Assembly: GCF_014805685.1 (NCBI RefSeq)
Contig: NC_060892.1
Coordinates: 4,396,490-4,460,489, forward strand
Reading direction: 5' to 3'
DNA: 64,000 nucleotides
From: Silurus meridionalis
Taxonomy: Eukaryota > Chordata > Actinopteri > Siluriformes > Siluridae
Position 1 is the first letter of the stretch. Each line of letters opens with the position of its first letter. This document shows, piece by piece, positions 44,188 to 56,084 of this stretch. The notes beneath the pieces are model-generated. The model had not been told where the DNA came from. It worked only from the letters and a program-made list of their open reading frames with translations, and did no database searches. A program made the translations under genes and the position numbers.

Positions 44188-44364
44188 CTCAATAAATGTG
44201 TATGGAGATATTATGAAGTGCGGCTAGCTAGCTTGCTAAACTGCAGGCAAAGCTTGTACAAAGCCTAGCGTGCAAACTAATTTTCACAGTGATTAGTTCA
44301 TCAAAGCTCTAGCAAGGTTTAGCTTCATTTACTTTACAGTTACTACTGTTTGGATTGTTTTAAT

Positions 44365-44784
44365 GACAGACAGTAATATAACAGGCGGATAAATACAACA
44401 AAATAAAATAATATGACCGGCATAAAAACTGGTAATTTCTAAATATAATAATAAACGTGAATCCAGGGTGTTGTTTTTTGTTCATTTTGCTTGCTTGGGG
44501 GTTTAAATTTAGCAGCAATTTATTATGTGTTAGCGGCCGGAGCCCCTTTAAGAAGGTAGTGAATGGAGGTAAGACATGTGACCAAGGCATCTTGACATGC
44601 ATCAGCAGTGAGTCATAGACGGATGTGGCGGAGAGAATCCAGTCATTTTCCAAAATAAAACCGTTCAGAATCAGATAATAAATAAAACGGAAATAATGTA
44701 AGTTATGTATTTTTTCTGTGCGCCCCTGTACCAATTGACCCAGGGACCGGTGCCGGTCAGCGGCCCATGGGTTGAGGACCACTG
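44365..44784 (-). mobile_element. Non-autonomous transposon fragment, probably hAT-like
   Basis: On the minus strand it begins CAGTGGTCCTCAACCCATGG and continues GGTCCCTGGGTCAATTGGTA, a start common to a teleost repeat of the CAGTGGTCCCCAACC type. A 150-codon minus-strand frame (44360-44812) runs through it and is repeat-derived. The other terminus and a target duplication were not found. Confidence 0.5.
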
Positions 44785-44889
44785 CCGTATAGCATGTTGA
44801 TGAAAGGTTCAAAAGCAGGGAACTGTTTTACGAGCTTTTATGATGTGCCAATGTGCTGATATATAAATAGCAAAAAAGGAAAACAAAGC

Positions 44890-45570
44890 CAGTTTTTTTG
44901 ATAACGTCCCTGCCCGAGCTGATCTTGTGAGAAGTTTGTTTCCAACTTGCTTTGATCACATCATGCCTCTGATCCACCGCCTCATCCCAGTGACTGTGAT
45001 ACCTGCCGTGATCTAGCGATGGACATCAACTAATTACATTCATCAAAAAGAAGAGCTGTTTTTTGTGTCAGGAAGTCAGCGGGACATCCTCTAGCCTGCA
45101 GTCAATGCACTTTAATTCAAACCGAACCAGCTTTGCTCAGGCATAGTGCTTGGAAGCAGTAATGAAGGAAAACACGCTGTACGATCAAAACAAACAATTA
45201 CCGGGGCCTGAAAAGACTCAAACCCTTCAGAGAGGTTATCCAAAGAAGGGCCGCATCTCAGCTCGCTCGCATTCATGGATAAAATGAGCGTTCTTTGTGT
45301 AACAATGAGAGATCTGCAATTACCCGGCGTTTGTCTTGAGTGGCAGAAGCGTTAATGGCAGCCGCACCAGAGCGTCTTGTAACGCCAACACATGGCAAGG
45401 AGGAAAGGGGAAACGAAGGGAGAGAGAGGCGTGTACGCGAGTGCATCTGTGCTGCCAGCTAATTGTGTTTATTCCTCTTAATTTGTCCTGAGTGCTAAAT
45501 CGGTGCTCTTCAGAGCTGGGTGGGTGCAATTTGTCTGGTGGTAATAAAAGAACAAGCGCCATGTCTTTGA
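44890..45570. promoter_or_regulatory. Strong candidate conserved non-coding element
   Basis: About 680 repeat-free bases, compositionally balanced, with ATCAACTAATTACATTC, CAAACAATTACCGGGG, GAAGCGTTAATGGCAGC, GCCAGCTAATTGTG and CCTCTTAATTTGTCC: many TAAT/AATTA cores inside complex sequence. Bounded on the right by (CCT)n at 45580-45598. Confidence 0.35.
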
Positions 45571-46104
45571 AATCTGCCCTCCTCCTCCTCCTCCTCCTTT
45601 TCCTGCAGCCAGCGGAGCTAATGGATCTACGACATCCATTTGGCCATGTCCATTCTAGGCCTGGGTAACCGTATTACACCTCCAAGGATGAATGTTCAGT
45701 CGGGTGTAGTTATCAAGAGCTTGTTCTGAAATGTTCTCTATAGCTCCATAAGATCTGGTGCAAAATGATATGCATTTGAATGCGCAGTTCGGGTTCTGCC
45801 ACAAGCATTCTTCCAAATATCTTTGTATGAACAATTGCATTCTTTCTTCTAGAGGGTAATCCTTCATGTGTGGTATCTTAATATTATAAACCACATTTCA
45901 TTTATCATGAAACCACTTGAAGTGCAAAACCTCGAGGGAGTTACTGTGGACACCTCAAAGTAGCCGACTTTCCACTTAGAACATGCTCAGATCTGTTTTA
46001 TTTCACTTAAACCACACCAATGTGTTTAATGTATTTAAAAAACTGCACTTATTAGTTTTCCACTTGTGGCAACATTTAAGTAGCAGCACAAAACAATTCC
46101 TGTT

Positions 46105-46345
46105 TTAGATTAGATCCGATTAGATTCAACTTGATTGTGCATAGTACATGTACAGAGCCATAATGCAGTTAGCATCTAACCAGAAGTACATAAGTGGGCT
46201 ATTCACAGTAAATAGCATTTTGTTAAATGAGGGTATGGGTCCATATGTACAGGGGTGAGGGTGATTAATGTACAGAAGTTAATAGTTAACTATAGTTAAT
46301 AAGACATGGTATATATCGTAATATACAGTATAACTGTGCAAAGAT
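46105..46345 (+). repeat. (GATTA)n-ended interspersed repeat, second copy
   Basis: TTAGATTAGATCCGATTAG, then GCATAGTACATGTACAGAGC, CAGTTAGCATCTAACCAG, AGTACATAAGTGGGC, GGTGATTAATGTACAG. Same order as 27463-27725. Confidence 0.7.
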
Positions 46346-46404
46346 TGTGCAGAGGATAAGACATCTCAAGAAGATGACATTTTCAAAGTAACACGATATA
46401 CATA

Positions 46405-46690
46405 TTCAATTCAGTTGTATTTTTTTAGCACTTTTTTAGCACTTTTTTACAACGGACCTTGTCTAAAAAGCAGCTTTACACAAATAAAGCGGTAATAAGG
46501 TTCTATAAAGGAATGTGTAATTTTATTGCATACAAGGTAGTTTTTTCCAATTGTTTATCCCTAATGAGCAAATCGGTGGTGACTCTGGCCAGGAAATCTC
46601 CCTGAGATTGCATGATGAAGAAACCTTTAGAGCAACCAGACTCGTCTGAGTGGCACCAAATGTCCATTCATTGCAGTTCCATATGTAAAT
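46405..46690 (-). repeat. ~500-bp retroposon family copy
   Basis: Tail ATTCAATTCAGTTGTATTTT, then CTTGTCTAAAAAGCAGC, ATCCCTAATGAGCAAATCGG, CCTGAGATTGCATGATG and ACTCGTCTGAGTGGCACC. A TTTTTTAGCAC word is tandemly repeated near 46421-46450. Confidence 0.75.
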
Positions 46691-46999
46691 ACATGACTGT
46701 TTGTTTACTACATTATCATTAGAAGGGTGTAATAGTAGCTATCAAACGTTATTCCTTTCTCATCTTTTTTCTGTTTCTGAATCGGAAATTGGGTTCATTA
46801 GCACCCTGGGAGAACCGAAATAGGTGGTGTAATCGACTGTTTGCTAGCTACTTTTTTTTTTTTTGTGGAGTGAGCGGTTCAGGACCATGTCAAATATCCA
46901 TTTACCATGCTGACTGAGTGTCTGAGCGTTGCGAACACTTAGATTATTTTCTAAGAATGAGAAATAAAGCGTGCTGTTTTCTAGATCAGAGCCGGTTAA

Positions 47000-47400
47000 C
47001 CTTTGTGTTTATCGCTGCAGGCAAACAGTCAGCGTGATGGTGTCTGTATTAACTTCTGCAAACGACAGACGATCTAAAAGCCGGGTATCTCTTGAAGCAG
47101 GGCATGTTGGAAGGAAGAAAAAAAAACGAAAAGCGAGAGGGAAAAAAATAATCTCTGCGAAGGGAACCGAAATTGTATTTACTTGCTGGCCTCTTGTACA
47201 GAAGAAACGGCGGGTTAGCGGCTCTGAAAAGATAAGGAGCAGAGCTACAGGAGTCGTCGCAGACGAAAGGATTGATCCCACTAGTTTAATTTCATCCTCC
47301 TCTTTGGCCGCTCGTCTGCGTGCGGATGTGGACTGGCTGATGCAGTCCATTCCTGAGGCCAGCTGATAAAGCTGTGACGTAGCGTTCACCTCCGCCAAGT
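47000..47400. promoter_or_regulatory. Candidate conserved non-coding block, open on both strands
   Basis: Repeat-free. A 131-codon frame exists on each strand over the same bases (46971-47366 + and 47009-47404 -); neither has a domain, and both cannot be real. The Lys/Arg-rich run on + comes from an A-rich stretch at 47110-47150. I read it as complex non-coding DNA; a small unknown coding exon is possible. Confidence 0.22.
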
Positions 47401-48600
47401 CCAAAGGGTCTGGGATTGAACAGACGCCGAGGATTTCAGACAGCTTGGCTTGATGGTTTCAGTAAAGCATCTTGATAAAGCAGACCATCACACACCCTTT
47501 GTCCCTCTCCCTCCCCAGACACCATTTTTACGCTCGTGCTGTTCTAGGGTGCCTCCTGATTAACACATGTCAGGGGCGAGAGAGCAGGTTGTTTCTGTGC
47601 ACGTGTGATTTTTTTTTCCACTTGGCCTACATTTAGCATTTTAAACATGATGGCCAGCTGGAACGCCTGAGATGATGGAGTGTTCAGACAATGTGGGCCT
47701 GTCATAAACTCACTGTAGCCTGAGTTATGAAGCTTGGGAGCTTCTCCGAGCAAGTCCATTCTTCACAGCTGGAGGTCATGGGGGCCATATGCGACTGGCC
47801 CATTTATTCTCCACTTTGGGTGAGGGTGGATGGTTTATATTCCATTCGGAGGCGTTGATCTTAATGACTAGCTGGAGTGGCACATCAACTACAGAATGAC
47901 CTGTTGTCAGATTTAAAGAGTGAAAGATTGACAAATGGAGTCTTGCTTTTACAAGATAAAGTGTGCATTAATAGATAGAAAACTGAAAAACTAAGAATAT
48001 GAAGGGTGGCAATAATTGTAGCGTTGTTTTTGCAGAATATTCATAGCTTGACGGTTCCCCTGTTTGGTGTCACACCGACTTTAGCAGTGTTGTTTTAAGC
48101 CTAGCGCATTAATAGAGACTTGATTTGAGTTGGACTAAGCTGGCTAAAGCTGTCGTTGAATCCGTTAGGCTTGGATGCAAGCCTGGGGGCAAGAGGGCTT
48201 TGTTTGGGGTGATTGAAGAGAAGAAAGAAGGGTACAGTCACTCCATCGGTGCCAAATGTGAATCTGAAGGAGTGATGGTGGTGAGTGTGGAGGGTGGGGA
48301 GGGGGGATGCTTTTTCATGTGCTAAAAGAGGCTAATCCTCTTCCTTTTGTATGAGGCCTTGGGGGTTGGGGCATGATGGGTAGCCTGGGAGGCTTTTTTT
48401 CAAGGTCTTTTGTTGTCATTTCACTCCAATCTGAGGACATCTGTTGGGAGTGGGTGTGGCCTACCAGCTGATGGCGTGGGGGGTGATGGAACTGCAGAAC
48501 CAATAGGGATCTGGGGAAATGTGTGTAATTGTTTGTAATGTGAGTATGAAAACATGGCCTCTGGGAGCTCGCTGGAGACAGGAAGGGGGCAGCTGAACAT
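47401..48600. other. Unassigned sequence
   Basis: G-rich patches (48270-48310, 48355-48500) without repeat or gene identity. Confidence 0.3.
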
Positions 48601-48790
48601 CCATCAAACCTTGACGGGGTTAAACATTAGACCAAATATCTGCCTGTTAATGAAAGCCACGTTTGTTTAATTAGGAATGACAAAAAGATTCGGTTGGAGA
48701 AGCAGCGAACTCGGCAGCCTCTAACTAGCATGATTGTCACCGTATGATTAAGCTCTGCTGGAAATCTCTCATTATTGTAGACCTAGTTTT
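48600..48790. promoter_or_regulatory. Candidate conserved non-coding element
   Basis: CTGCCTGTTAATGAAAGCC, GTTTGTTTAATTAGGAATG and CACCGTATGATTAAGC within repeat-free sequence. Confidence 0.25.
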
Positions 48791-50670
48791 TGGAAACAAC
48801 AACCTGCATTTCAGTGGAAATCACAACCCCAACTCAATCTCCCCCAGAAATACAGGAACAAAGCTTTAGCTTATTGCTGAAGTGGTAGCATCAAGGGGAC
48901 AATCTTTGTTCTCTCTATGGTACCCTTAGAGAATGCATGCTTTGCCAAGCAAGGTGCAGAAAATTAGCGCCTAGATTGACGCTTTAAAGCACGAGCGGTC
49001 AAAAAAAGTACGATTATATAACCATGCTTTATTGCGATGATCTCATACTCGTACTGTGACAAGTCCTAATACTAAGAGACGGCTGGAATTGCTCAGTCTA
49101 ACACCGTGAAACATTCTTGACACCTGAATCAGGGTGCAGCAGTGGCTCTAAATCGGTTGTGTGGAAAGATGTGAGTGTCTCTGTGTCTTTTGTAGCAAAT
49201 CGCACTCGTTTTCTCAGAAGTCGGACGACGAGAGAAATGTATTGCATAACTATATCCAGAGTGAGAAACCTCCACAAAGCAGCAGTTTTGGCTTTGCAAA
49301 TATCCTTAAAGCTTATTAAAGGGATTTTCTTGATAAATTACACAGAAAACGTCATCTATATTGATTCACTTCATGCTCTGATGCTCAGGTGGGTGTATGA
49401 TAAACCACAAAAAAAGAGATGAGCTTGAGCTCTGCCTGATCTGTCTGCCAGCAACATGTCCAGACTCAACCAGCAAACCTCTTTATAACACAGCCTACGG
49501 CCTTGATTTTTCTCCCGTATCTTTTTTATTAAACGTGCCTCTGAAACTTCCAGTGCAGTTCAGTGTAATTGGGGAAAAAAAGTGAAATTCATCTGAATAA
49601 ACAAATGAACTCACGGTGTCAGTGGAGATAATCCTGCTTAAACGTGATGGCGCGGCAACGAGTGAGATTCGCTGTGCCGGAGATTACTGCGTCGAGGACA
49701 AGAGGCGCACCTTATTTACCGATTTACTCTGAAAGAGCGGGTTTTGTTTTTCGTCTGCCCCTAGCGATTTTTTTTCTACCTCCTTATTTTTCTGCTCTTT
49801 GTTAACGGTTAAGATGGGAAGTGAGGCTTGGCTTTTGGCTTTTACTACGAAAAGTGGGGATTTGTAGGGGATCAGCCGGCCGCTCCTCCTTATTAAATCT
49901 CCACTTACAAAACCTAACGACATCTTTCTACTTCTCCCGATCACCTTTTGTTGCATCTCCTCAAAGCTAGGGCACATATCAGACCCTAGGTGAGAGGTAC
50001 ATTTTTAAAAGCCTGCTATTTGCTATAGATAATGTTTCTGATATAGAAGATATAAATCATACATTTGTTAATTAGCTGCCCAGGCAAGAAGCTCCAGTGT
50101 GCTGCACAGTCTGGCCCAAGTCTTATTGTGAGTTTGGTAGGAGTGTGAACGTAAGCAAACAGGAAGGATAATTGGTATGTGCTCAGTAGACATAGTCTGA
50201 GCAGACAAAGCAGAAACACAGGGTCTGACGTGACTGTACATACGACCTCTTCTGTTTGGTCGAGGTTTCACGAGCTGAAAGAAACTCAGAGGTCTGGGAT
50301 AGGAGCAAAGAACAAATGCTAATTGTGGCCTAGTGGGAGGAGAAGAGGTATTATCTGTGTGATAAGACAGCAGGGAGGTTCAGGTGATCAGTGTAGCATT
50401 AGCATAAAGATATAGATGGCCTGGTTAATCAGAGGCCCATAACACCCAAGTGTGTCTCAATGTTTACAGGGTTGTGTATGGAGGCTTTTTGAATTTGAGC
50501 ATTTCAGGCTTATATGAAGAAATAGGACTGTAAAAAGGAAAACACAAACACATTTTTTCAGAGCAATAAGTCTTTTCGAAGTAAAAGAGCCAGACCAGCT
50601 TGCCAAAAAAGTGATGCTGTGTATCATCCTAGTCCCGTTTTGTATTTGCATCATTGACAAATAGCAGCTC
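48791..50670. other. Unassigned sequence
   Basis: No named repeat or gene. Several 60-100-codon frames (49117-49585 +, 49684-50271 -) lack domains. Confidence 0.3.
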
Positions 50671-50675
50671 TTAAC

Positions 50676-51165
50676 ATGAGGGGAATGTGAGGGAAATGTG
50701 AATGGAAGTGTGAGGGTAATTATAAGCGGAAATCTGTGGGGAATATGATAAATGTGAGGGAAAACATGGGGAAATGTAAAGGGGAATGTGAGGGAAACTG
50801 CGTCGGTAATATGAGAGAGGAAATGTGTGAGGAATGTAAGGGACACTCGAGGGGAAATTTGTAGGAATAGGGAAATTTAAGGGAATATATGGGAACTTTA
50901 AGTGGAATTCAGTGTAAATGTGTGGAGAATGTGAGGGAAAGTGCATCAGGAATATGAGGGAAATGCGAGAGTCAATGTGAGGGGAAAAGCCATAGTAAAC
51001 GTGAGGGAAATGCATGTGAATTATAAGGGAAACTGATGAGGGAAAAACTTACGAGGAATATGAGAAAAGTATGAGAGGGAAATGCATTAGGAATGTGAGG
51101 GGAACGTGAGGGGAATGTGAGGTGAATGTAAGGTAAAATGCGAGGAGAAATGTGAAGAAAGAAGA
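50676..51165. repeat. Purine-rich minisatellite, block 1
   Basis: Some forty imperfect units close to GAGGGAAATGT or GAGGGGAATGT, about 10-12 bp each. An 11-bp unit is not a multiple of three, so all minus-strand frames stay open for long stretches and give Phe/Pro/Ser/His-rich strings; these are not proteins. Confidence 0.85.
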
Positions 51166-51603
51166 TGCAGCTTAAAGGACTATCACATAGTGATGGTTTT
51201 TTTTTTCTTTTATCTGTTACGGATATCTGAATCCTAAAGCAATGAGTAGGAGGTGGAAGAAAGTACACGGCAGTTCTTGGATTTGGCAGAGCTGATCCAC
51301 GAGCTTAAGGTCAAAAACTAACTGTGTTCTTGAGGTGCATATGATTCAGTTAAGAGCGTTTGAAGTGGGAGTAATTTTGCCCATAGCTAGATCTTGTGGT
51401 ATGACTCTATGACCTTAGAACGTGCACATGCAGTGAGTTTCCTGTTTACAAAATCAGTTATATCTTTGATATTACTTTCATTTGTCATGTTACTGTTGAA
51501 AAAAAGTCTTTAATCCTGCTCAGATCAAGACTATTTATTAATAGGCACTAATGAATAGTACATGGTTTTGTTATCTTAATATTGTCTTCACTGACATAAA
51601 GGA

Positions 51604-51752
51604 CATTTGGTTGAAATGTGAAGGGAAATACAAGGAGGTGTGAATAAAATGTGAGGAGAAAGTGATTGAAATGTAGGGGGAATGTGGTGGGAAATGTGAG
51701 GATAATGTAAGGGGAAAGATGAGTAAAATGTGAAGGGAATATGAGGTAAATG
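51604..51752. repeat. Purine-rich minisatellite, block 2
   Basis: The same unit (AATGTGAAGGGAAATAC, AATGTGAGGATAATGTAAGG), separated from block 1 by about 440 bases of non-repeat sequence. Confidence 0.8.
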
Positions 51753-51759
51753 CCCACAA

Positions 51760-52770
51760 TTTGAAGCCTTACTCACTTTAAGTCCTCATTACACCTCAAA
51801 CTCTGGCAGGAGCATTCCCAATCTAGTCACTTGGCCAGAACATCATTCACAGGAACACAACTCCATTTTTCACATCCTTAGCTCCGTGTCCACGAGCTGT
51901 GATTCTGAATCATTAATGCTGACTATGGGAGAGGACTACATGCTCGAGTGCGCCATGAACTCCAGGGATACGGCTTTCGTAGGAGGTCTGACAAAGCCCT
52001 AACGATGACGGAGATTTCCTCAGACATGCACTTCGGAACCGTTTTCACAAGCCCGCAAGATCAAATCTGCAGGCTTCACACGCCGAACTAAGTGGTCACT
52101 CGTCTGGGCTTTGTCTTTTTCTATGAAAGATGGTGTCATCATGATATTGATTTCTCTCCAGGAGTCCGACGCGCTCACACGGGCGTAGCTTGTGCAGATA
52201 CAGATGCACGTGCGCGCACGTGAACTTGCATAAGAGAGTCTAGGTGAAGGTATGAGGCATGCACGTGTATACACACTTACAGGATCTGGGTGGTAGGGCT
52301 TGCTTTACTAAGCATTGAATTAAGCATGGGCGGTATATAAGAAGAGAGAGGCGAAGGACCACCACGATGCTGCTGTAGTCTCGAACCCTCCATCAATTCA
52401 GCGTTTCGGTTCCCTTTGTTCTGTGTGCTTTTATATGGCATGTGGGTGACTCGCTTGCTTTCTTCCCTCAGTGTTGCTTGGGAGGTCTGTGTGTTTTTAC
52501 CTCAGGGCTTAACGTCTTTTAAAGTTTTCGTGTGTGTGTGTGTGTGTGTATTGGGGGCACTACTGTGTATGTTACACTGGGATAATAAGGTACACAATTT
52601 TTAAATGATTTACAGTATAACACATATGGCATCCAGACATGCACTGCTCATTAGTTTTTAAGATATATCGCGACGATTTGTTGATTCTTTTCTTATAACG
52701 TTAATGTATTAATATGTGTCACGTTTTATATATGTATATTTACAAACAAAAAAACTAACAAAAAAAGTGA
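51760..52770. other. Unassigned sequence
   Basis: No repeat or gene recognised apart from a short (GT)n at 52530-52549. Confidence 0.3.
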
Positions 52771-52775
52771 AATGC

Positions 52776-52905
52776 TCAATGGTTAAGTTTATGGATTATT
52801 GTTCAGAAGGTTTTCGGTTCAAGACCCCTGCAATGTGACAAACTTTTGGGCCCTTAAACAAGGCCCTTAACCCTCTCTGCTACAGGGTATTAAGGCCGAC
52901 TAATT
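52776..52905 (+). repeat. tRNA-like SINE, 5' and middle
   Basis: ATGCTCAATGGTTAAG (A-box-like), TTTTCGGTTCAAGACCCC (B-box-like), GGGCCCTTAAACAAGGCCC. Confidence 0.65.
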
Positions 52906-52985
52906 AAGGCTGCGCTATGACCCCAGCGTTCCAAAAAATTGGGACATGCGAAGAAAGAATTTGTACATTTGACAAGTAAAACCAT

Positions 52986-53335
52986 CTTTCTGTAAAATAC
53001 TTGAGTCTGATTGGTCAGTCAGTGTGTTTGATTTTCAAATGATAAATCACAGCCACTGACAACGGGAACGTCCTCCAAAAGAGGCGAGAAGACAGCAACA
53101 AAGTATTTCTATTTTTCTCTATTAAATATTGTTCCATTTAAAAACAAACCTGTTTTAATAAAAGGTTGACATTCCCAATGAATGAAGCGTTGCTATAGAA
53201 ACCATACCATATTAGAACAAGCATATTGTTATAAACCCGTGAATGGTATGACAGCAGGAACTAGGGTCGGAACTGTTGTTATAGAAAACGAATGAGCATT
53301 TTCTGCCCAATCAGAATTGAGAATCGAAGTGCGCT
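52986..53335. mobile_element. MITE of the CTGATTGG...CCAATCAG type
   Basis: Left CTTGAGTCTGATTGGTCAG and right CTGCCCAATCAGAATTGAGA are imperfect inverted ends (core CTGATTGG 53007-53014, CCAATCAG 53307-53314). Inside, GTTGCTATAGAAAC at 53189-53202. Related fragments lie at 17260-17345 and 57775-57890. No coding capacity. Confidence 0.55.
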
Positions 53336-53496
53336 GTGTATATGCATGTTCTTGTAGTTACTGTTTAGTCGCTCACTGAATGACTTGAATGTAACTGCAG
53401 ATTGAATAAAAAGTTCCAGTGTGTTTCTTTTGTCCTGCACAAAAAAAACCCCTGAGGCCGCATTCAGCTCTCACACACTGCAGCAGGAGCAAAGAG

Positions 53497-53501
53497 TACA
53501 C

Positions 53502-53542
<41 letters not shown>
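53497..53542. repeat. (CA)n microsatellite
   Basis: About 22 units with one CG interruption. Confidence 0.97.
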
Positions 53543-53544
<2 letters not shown>

Positions 53545-53548
<4 letters not shown>

Positions 53549-53700
53549 TCGTATAGATGTCCTTCCTGTTATCGCTTTTCCGCCAGTGCCCGGGTCCTCT
53601 CTCTCCTCTTAATTATAGCGCTTCTAAAAGCAGCGCCGGCCTCGGCACGCTAAATAAAGCCCAACGCCAGGAGAGCCTTCAGTCGAGTGGCTCAAACGAT
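53545..53700. promoter_or_regulatory. Strong candidate conserved non-coding element
   Basis: Compact repeat-free block: CTCTTAATTATAGCGCTTC, AGCAGCGCCGGCCTCGGC, CACGCTAAATAAAGCCC. GC-rich and AT-core words alternate as in deeply conserved enhancers. Confidence 0.33.
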
Positions 53701-53795
53701 GCTTAATGGTGAAGTGTTTTGGGACCTGTGTGGTCGTGCTTCATCATGAGCACACGGACACACACACTGCCATGTTTTACTATCATTGTGTTGGT

Positions 53796-53809
53796 GTTTC
53801 CATGGCAAC
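53796..53809. promoter_or_regulatory. RFX X-box-like palindrome
   Basis: GTTTCCATGGCAAC fits the X-box consensus GTTNCCATGGNAAC at every fixed position. Binding is inferred from sequence only. Confidence 0.4.
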
Positions 53810-53903
53810 GTAATACCATACCTACTTCTAACCTTAAAGAACATTTGTGCCCAAAGTGCCAAAATTGCTCCAGACTCCTATTGTAATGAGGCCCCCATGA
53901 AGA

Positions 53904-53925
53904 CACACACACACACACACACACA
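53904..53925. repeat. (CA)n microsatellite
   Basis: Eleven units. Confidence 0.95.
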
Positions 53926-55005
53926 TGACCCTGTTTCCCCCCTCATGCCTGCTTTCTAAAATAGCCAGAATAATTGTTAGGAGACAATGAGCTCACTTCA
54001 TCTGGGTTCGTATTGTCATTAGCATAAGTGATTGCATGCACTTGACCCAATTGGAGGACAGTGTGTGTTTGGTGTGTTTAGTGTTGTGCGTGTCAGACTC
54101 AGAGTGGCACGTTGAGCATGCCATGGGTGGAATTAGATACCAGACAGAATGCATATGTTTTAATGTCAGTTGTGACCTTGTCAGGACATGTGATCATTGG
54201 CAGGCCATTGGGGCCAGAATGATCTTTTTTTCTGGCCTAAACTCACATATATTCGTCAATGAATATGTATTTAATTATTTGCAATAGTCGATTTTTTTCA
54301 TTTCATTGTGTTTCCATTGGGGGCGCTGTTGCAAGGAGTGTCTGTATAAGTTGTAGTTTCTATCCAATCAGATCTCAGCCGTCACATCGCTTGAATTTCC
54401 TTAGGGCGCTCACAAATAACCACTGCAGACATCTGGCTATGTATTATACATGAAAAGGAAGCTGGTGCTACACAGATTTCGAGCTGGAGTCACTGGAGCC
54501 CTCTAGAAGGTGTCCAATCATGTCGGCGTTTTCGCGACCTTCGATCAGATGGCCAGAGAGCGTGTTAGTCAGAGTTTTGCAAACAGCATCTTTAGCAAAC
54601 CGTACAAGCTTAAATATATCGATGTGGATTTAATAGCTGTTTTCCTCTCTTTCCGCAATAGCAGAAAGAGGAAAAGAAAAACGTATTTGGACACAACAAT
54701 ACTTACAAGGACATTAACAAAATGGACTTTTCAATAAAAGCTGGACATTGTGAGGACAAATCGGGCAAAACAGTCTGAAACAGTTGTTAAGTTTTTCATG
54801 AACCATTTCTACTTTCGCATTTACTTGCCTGTAGTATTTTCACAAAACCAAACCAAAATTCCGTAAACCCGAAATGCACTGAAAAAATTGACAAAAATGC
54901 ACGGGATCATTTATAAGGTCAATGTTGATGCTTCTGCTAGAGAAGTTGTACAGTACGTAAGCAGTGAAAGGAGAGTTGTTGAATTGTGTTTACTGGGTTT
55001 CTTGC
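53926..55005. other. Unassigned, possibly transposon-derived sequence
   Basis: No terminus or target duplication found. The 75-codon frame at 54510-54737 has mixed composition with a basic tract but no known domain. It may belong to the transposon family of the next entry. Confidence 0.25.
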
Positions 55006-55009
55006 TTTA

Positions 55010-55602
55010 GTAATGGCGTTCGTTTCCGCTGTCTGCGATGCAGCAGTCCATTATACCGTGTTTCTCTATAATATTGATGGTTTCTATAGCCGTGGCATCA
55101 CAATGAGTGTATTAAGAGGTGGATTGATTCAGGTAGGACATCACTCTTTTCTTTCACAACAATTTCTCTCGGGAGTTTTCTTTTGGCATCGTTGTGCGTT
55201 TAAAAATCACCATCGGTGAAGCTTTTCTCCCGATGCCGTGCAGCTCAGAACACAGGTGAAGTGTGTTTTTTCATGCCCGGTTGTTTTCAGCGTGATGAAT
55301 GATTCGCTTTTCCTGTAGACAGTCAGAGTGAGCGACAGGTCAAACGTCAGAGGAACATCATCCATATTTATGATGTGGTGCGGCCCGATTCAGTGGGAGC
55401 GCATCTGATTTAATATAAAGAGTTTAATTGGTTCACCTGAACCTGTTCGGCAATTTAATTGGTCTAATGTTATGGGGTTCAGTTCTTTGGCTTGAAGTTT
55501 GTGAAACCCAGAAAAAAATGATAAATTAGCCGCGTCATTGTTTAAGCCGCGGGGTTCAAAGCGTGGAAAAAAGTAGCGGCTTATAGTCCGAAAAATACGG
55601 TA
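55010..55602 (+). mobile_element. hAT-like non-autonomous element, right end intact
   Basis: Ends GTAGCGGCTTATAGTCCGAA then AAATACGGTA, the counterpart of the end lost in 18940-19593. Shares with that element, in the opposite orientation, TTTTGGCATCGTTGTGCG, GATGCCGTGCAGCTCAGAAC and TTGGTCTAATGTTATGGGG. The left limit is unclear. Confidence 0.55.
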
Positions 55603-55819
55603 TATAGTTCTGATTCTTGAACGAGCAATTCAATATTTTAATTTAATTCTTAAGTGATCAGTGAGATATTTGATTATGGAACCACTGAGTTCGCAACAAT
55701 ACGATTTGTCTTGATTTATAGATTAATGATTCATTTGCTAGTGATTTCACTCAATCTGCTGCAATCTGACTACATTTGATTTAAAGGAATGATTAAGTAT
55801 TTGACAATGCAATTGTATC

Positions 55820-55823
<4 letters not shown>

Positions 55824-55857
<34 letters not shown>
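55824..55857. repeat. (GT)n microsatellite
   Basis: Seventeen units. Confidence 0.97.
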
Positions 55858-55860
<3 letters not shown>

Positions 55861-56084
55861 CATGAGATAAAGAGAGCCAAAAGACACTTTTGGCTCTGGC
55901 TAGTGAAGTGAATTGGAAGACGACATCCTGAGAGACGCTAATGACTGTTCACCACAAGTGCTTTGAAACCACAAAACTTTTGCCAACAAACTCTCGAAAA
56001 TAGCAGCTTGTATTACGAGTGTAATGATTTCCTGTCTCAGATCACTATGCTTCAGTCAATGGCTGTGTGATAGCAAGCAGGGGG

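Noticed and set aside
44360..44812. 150-codon minus frame as a gene
   Set aside because: It spans a repeat of the CAGTGGTCCTCAACC type seen widely in fish; the frame is a by-product.
45655..45894. 79-codon minus frame with a transposase-like start (YPLEERMQLF)
   Set aside because: Too short and too weak a resemblance to a mariner N-terminus to call; no termini or second motif nearby.
46971..47404. 131-codon frames on both strands
   Set aside because: They occupy the same bases, show no domain, and the basic run stems from an A-rich patch. Kept only as a non-coding candidate.
50457..51776. Several Pro/Ser/His/Phe-rich minus frames
   Set aside because: All come from the purine-rich minisatellite and are open in more than one phase.
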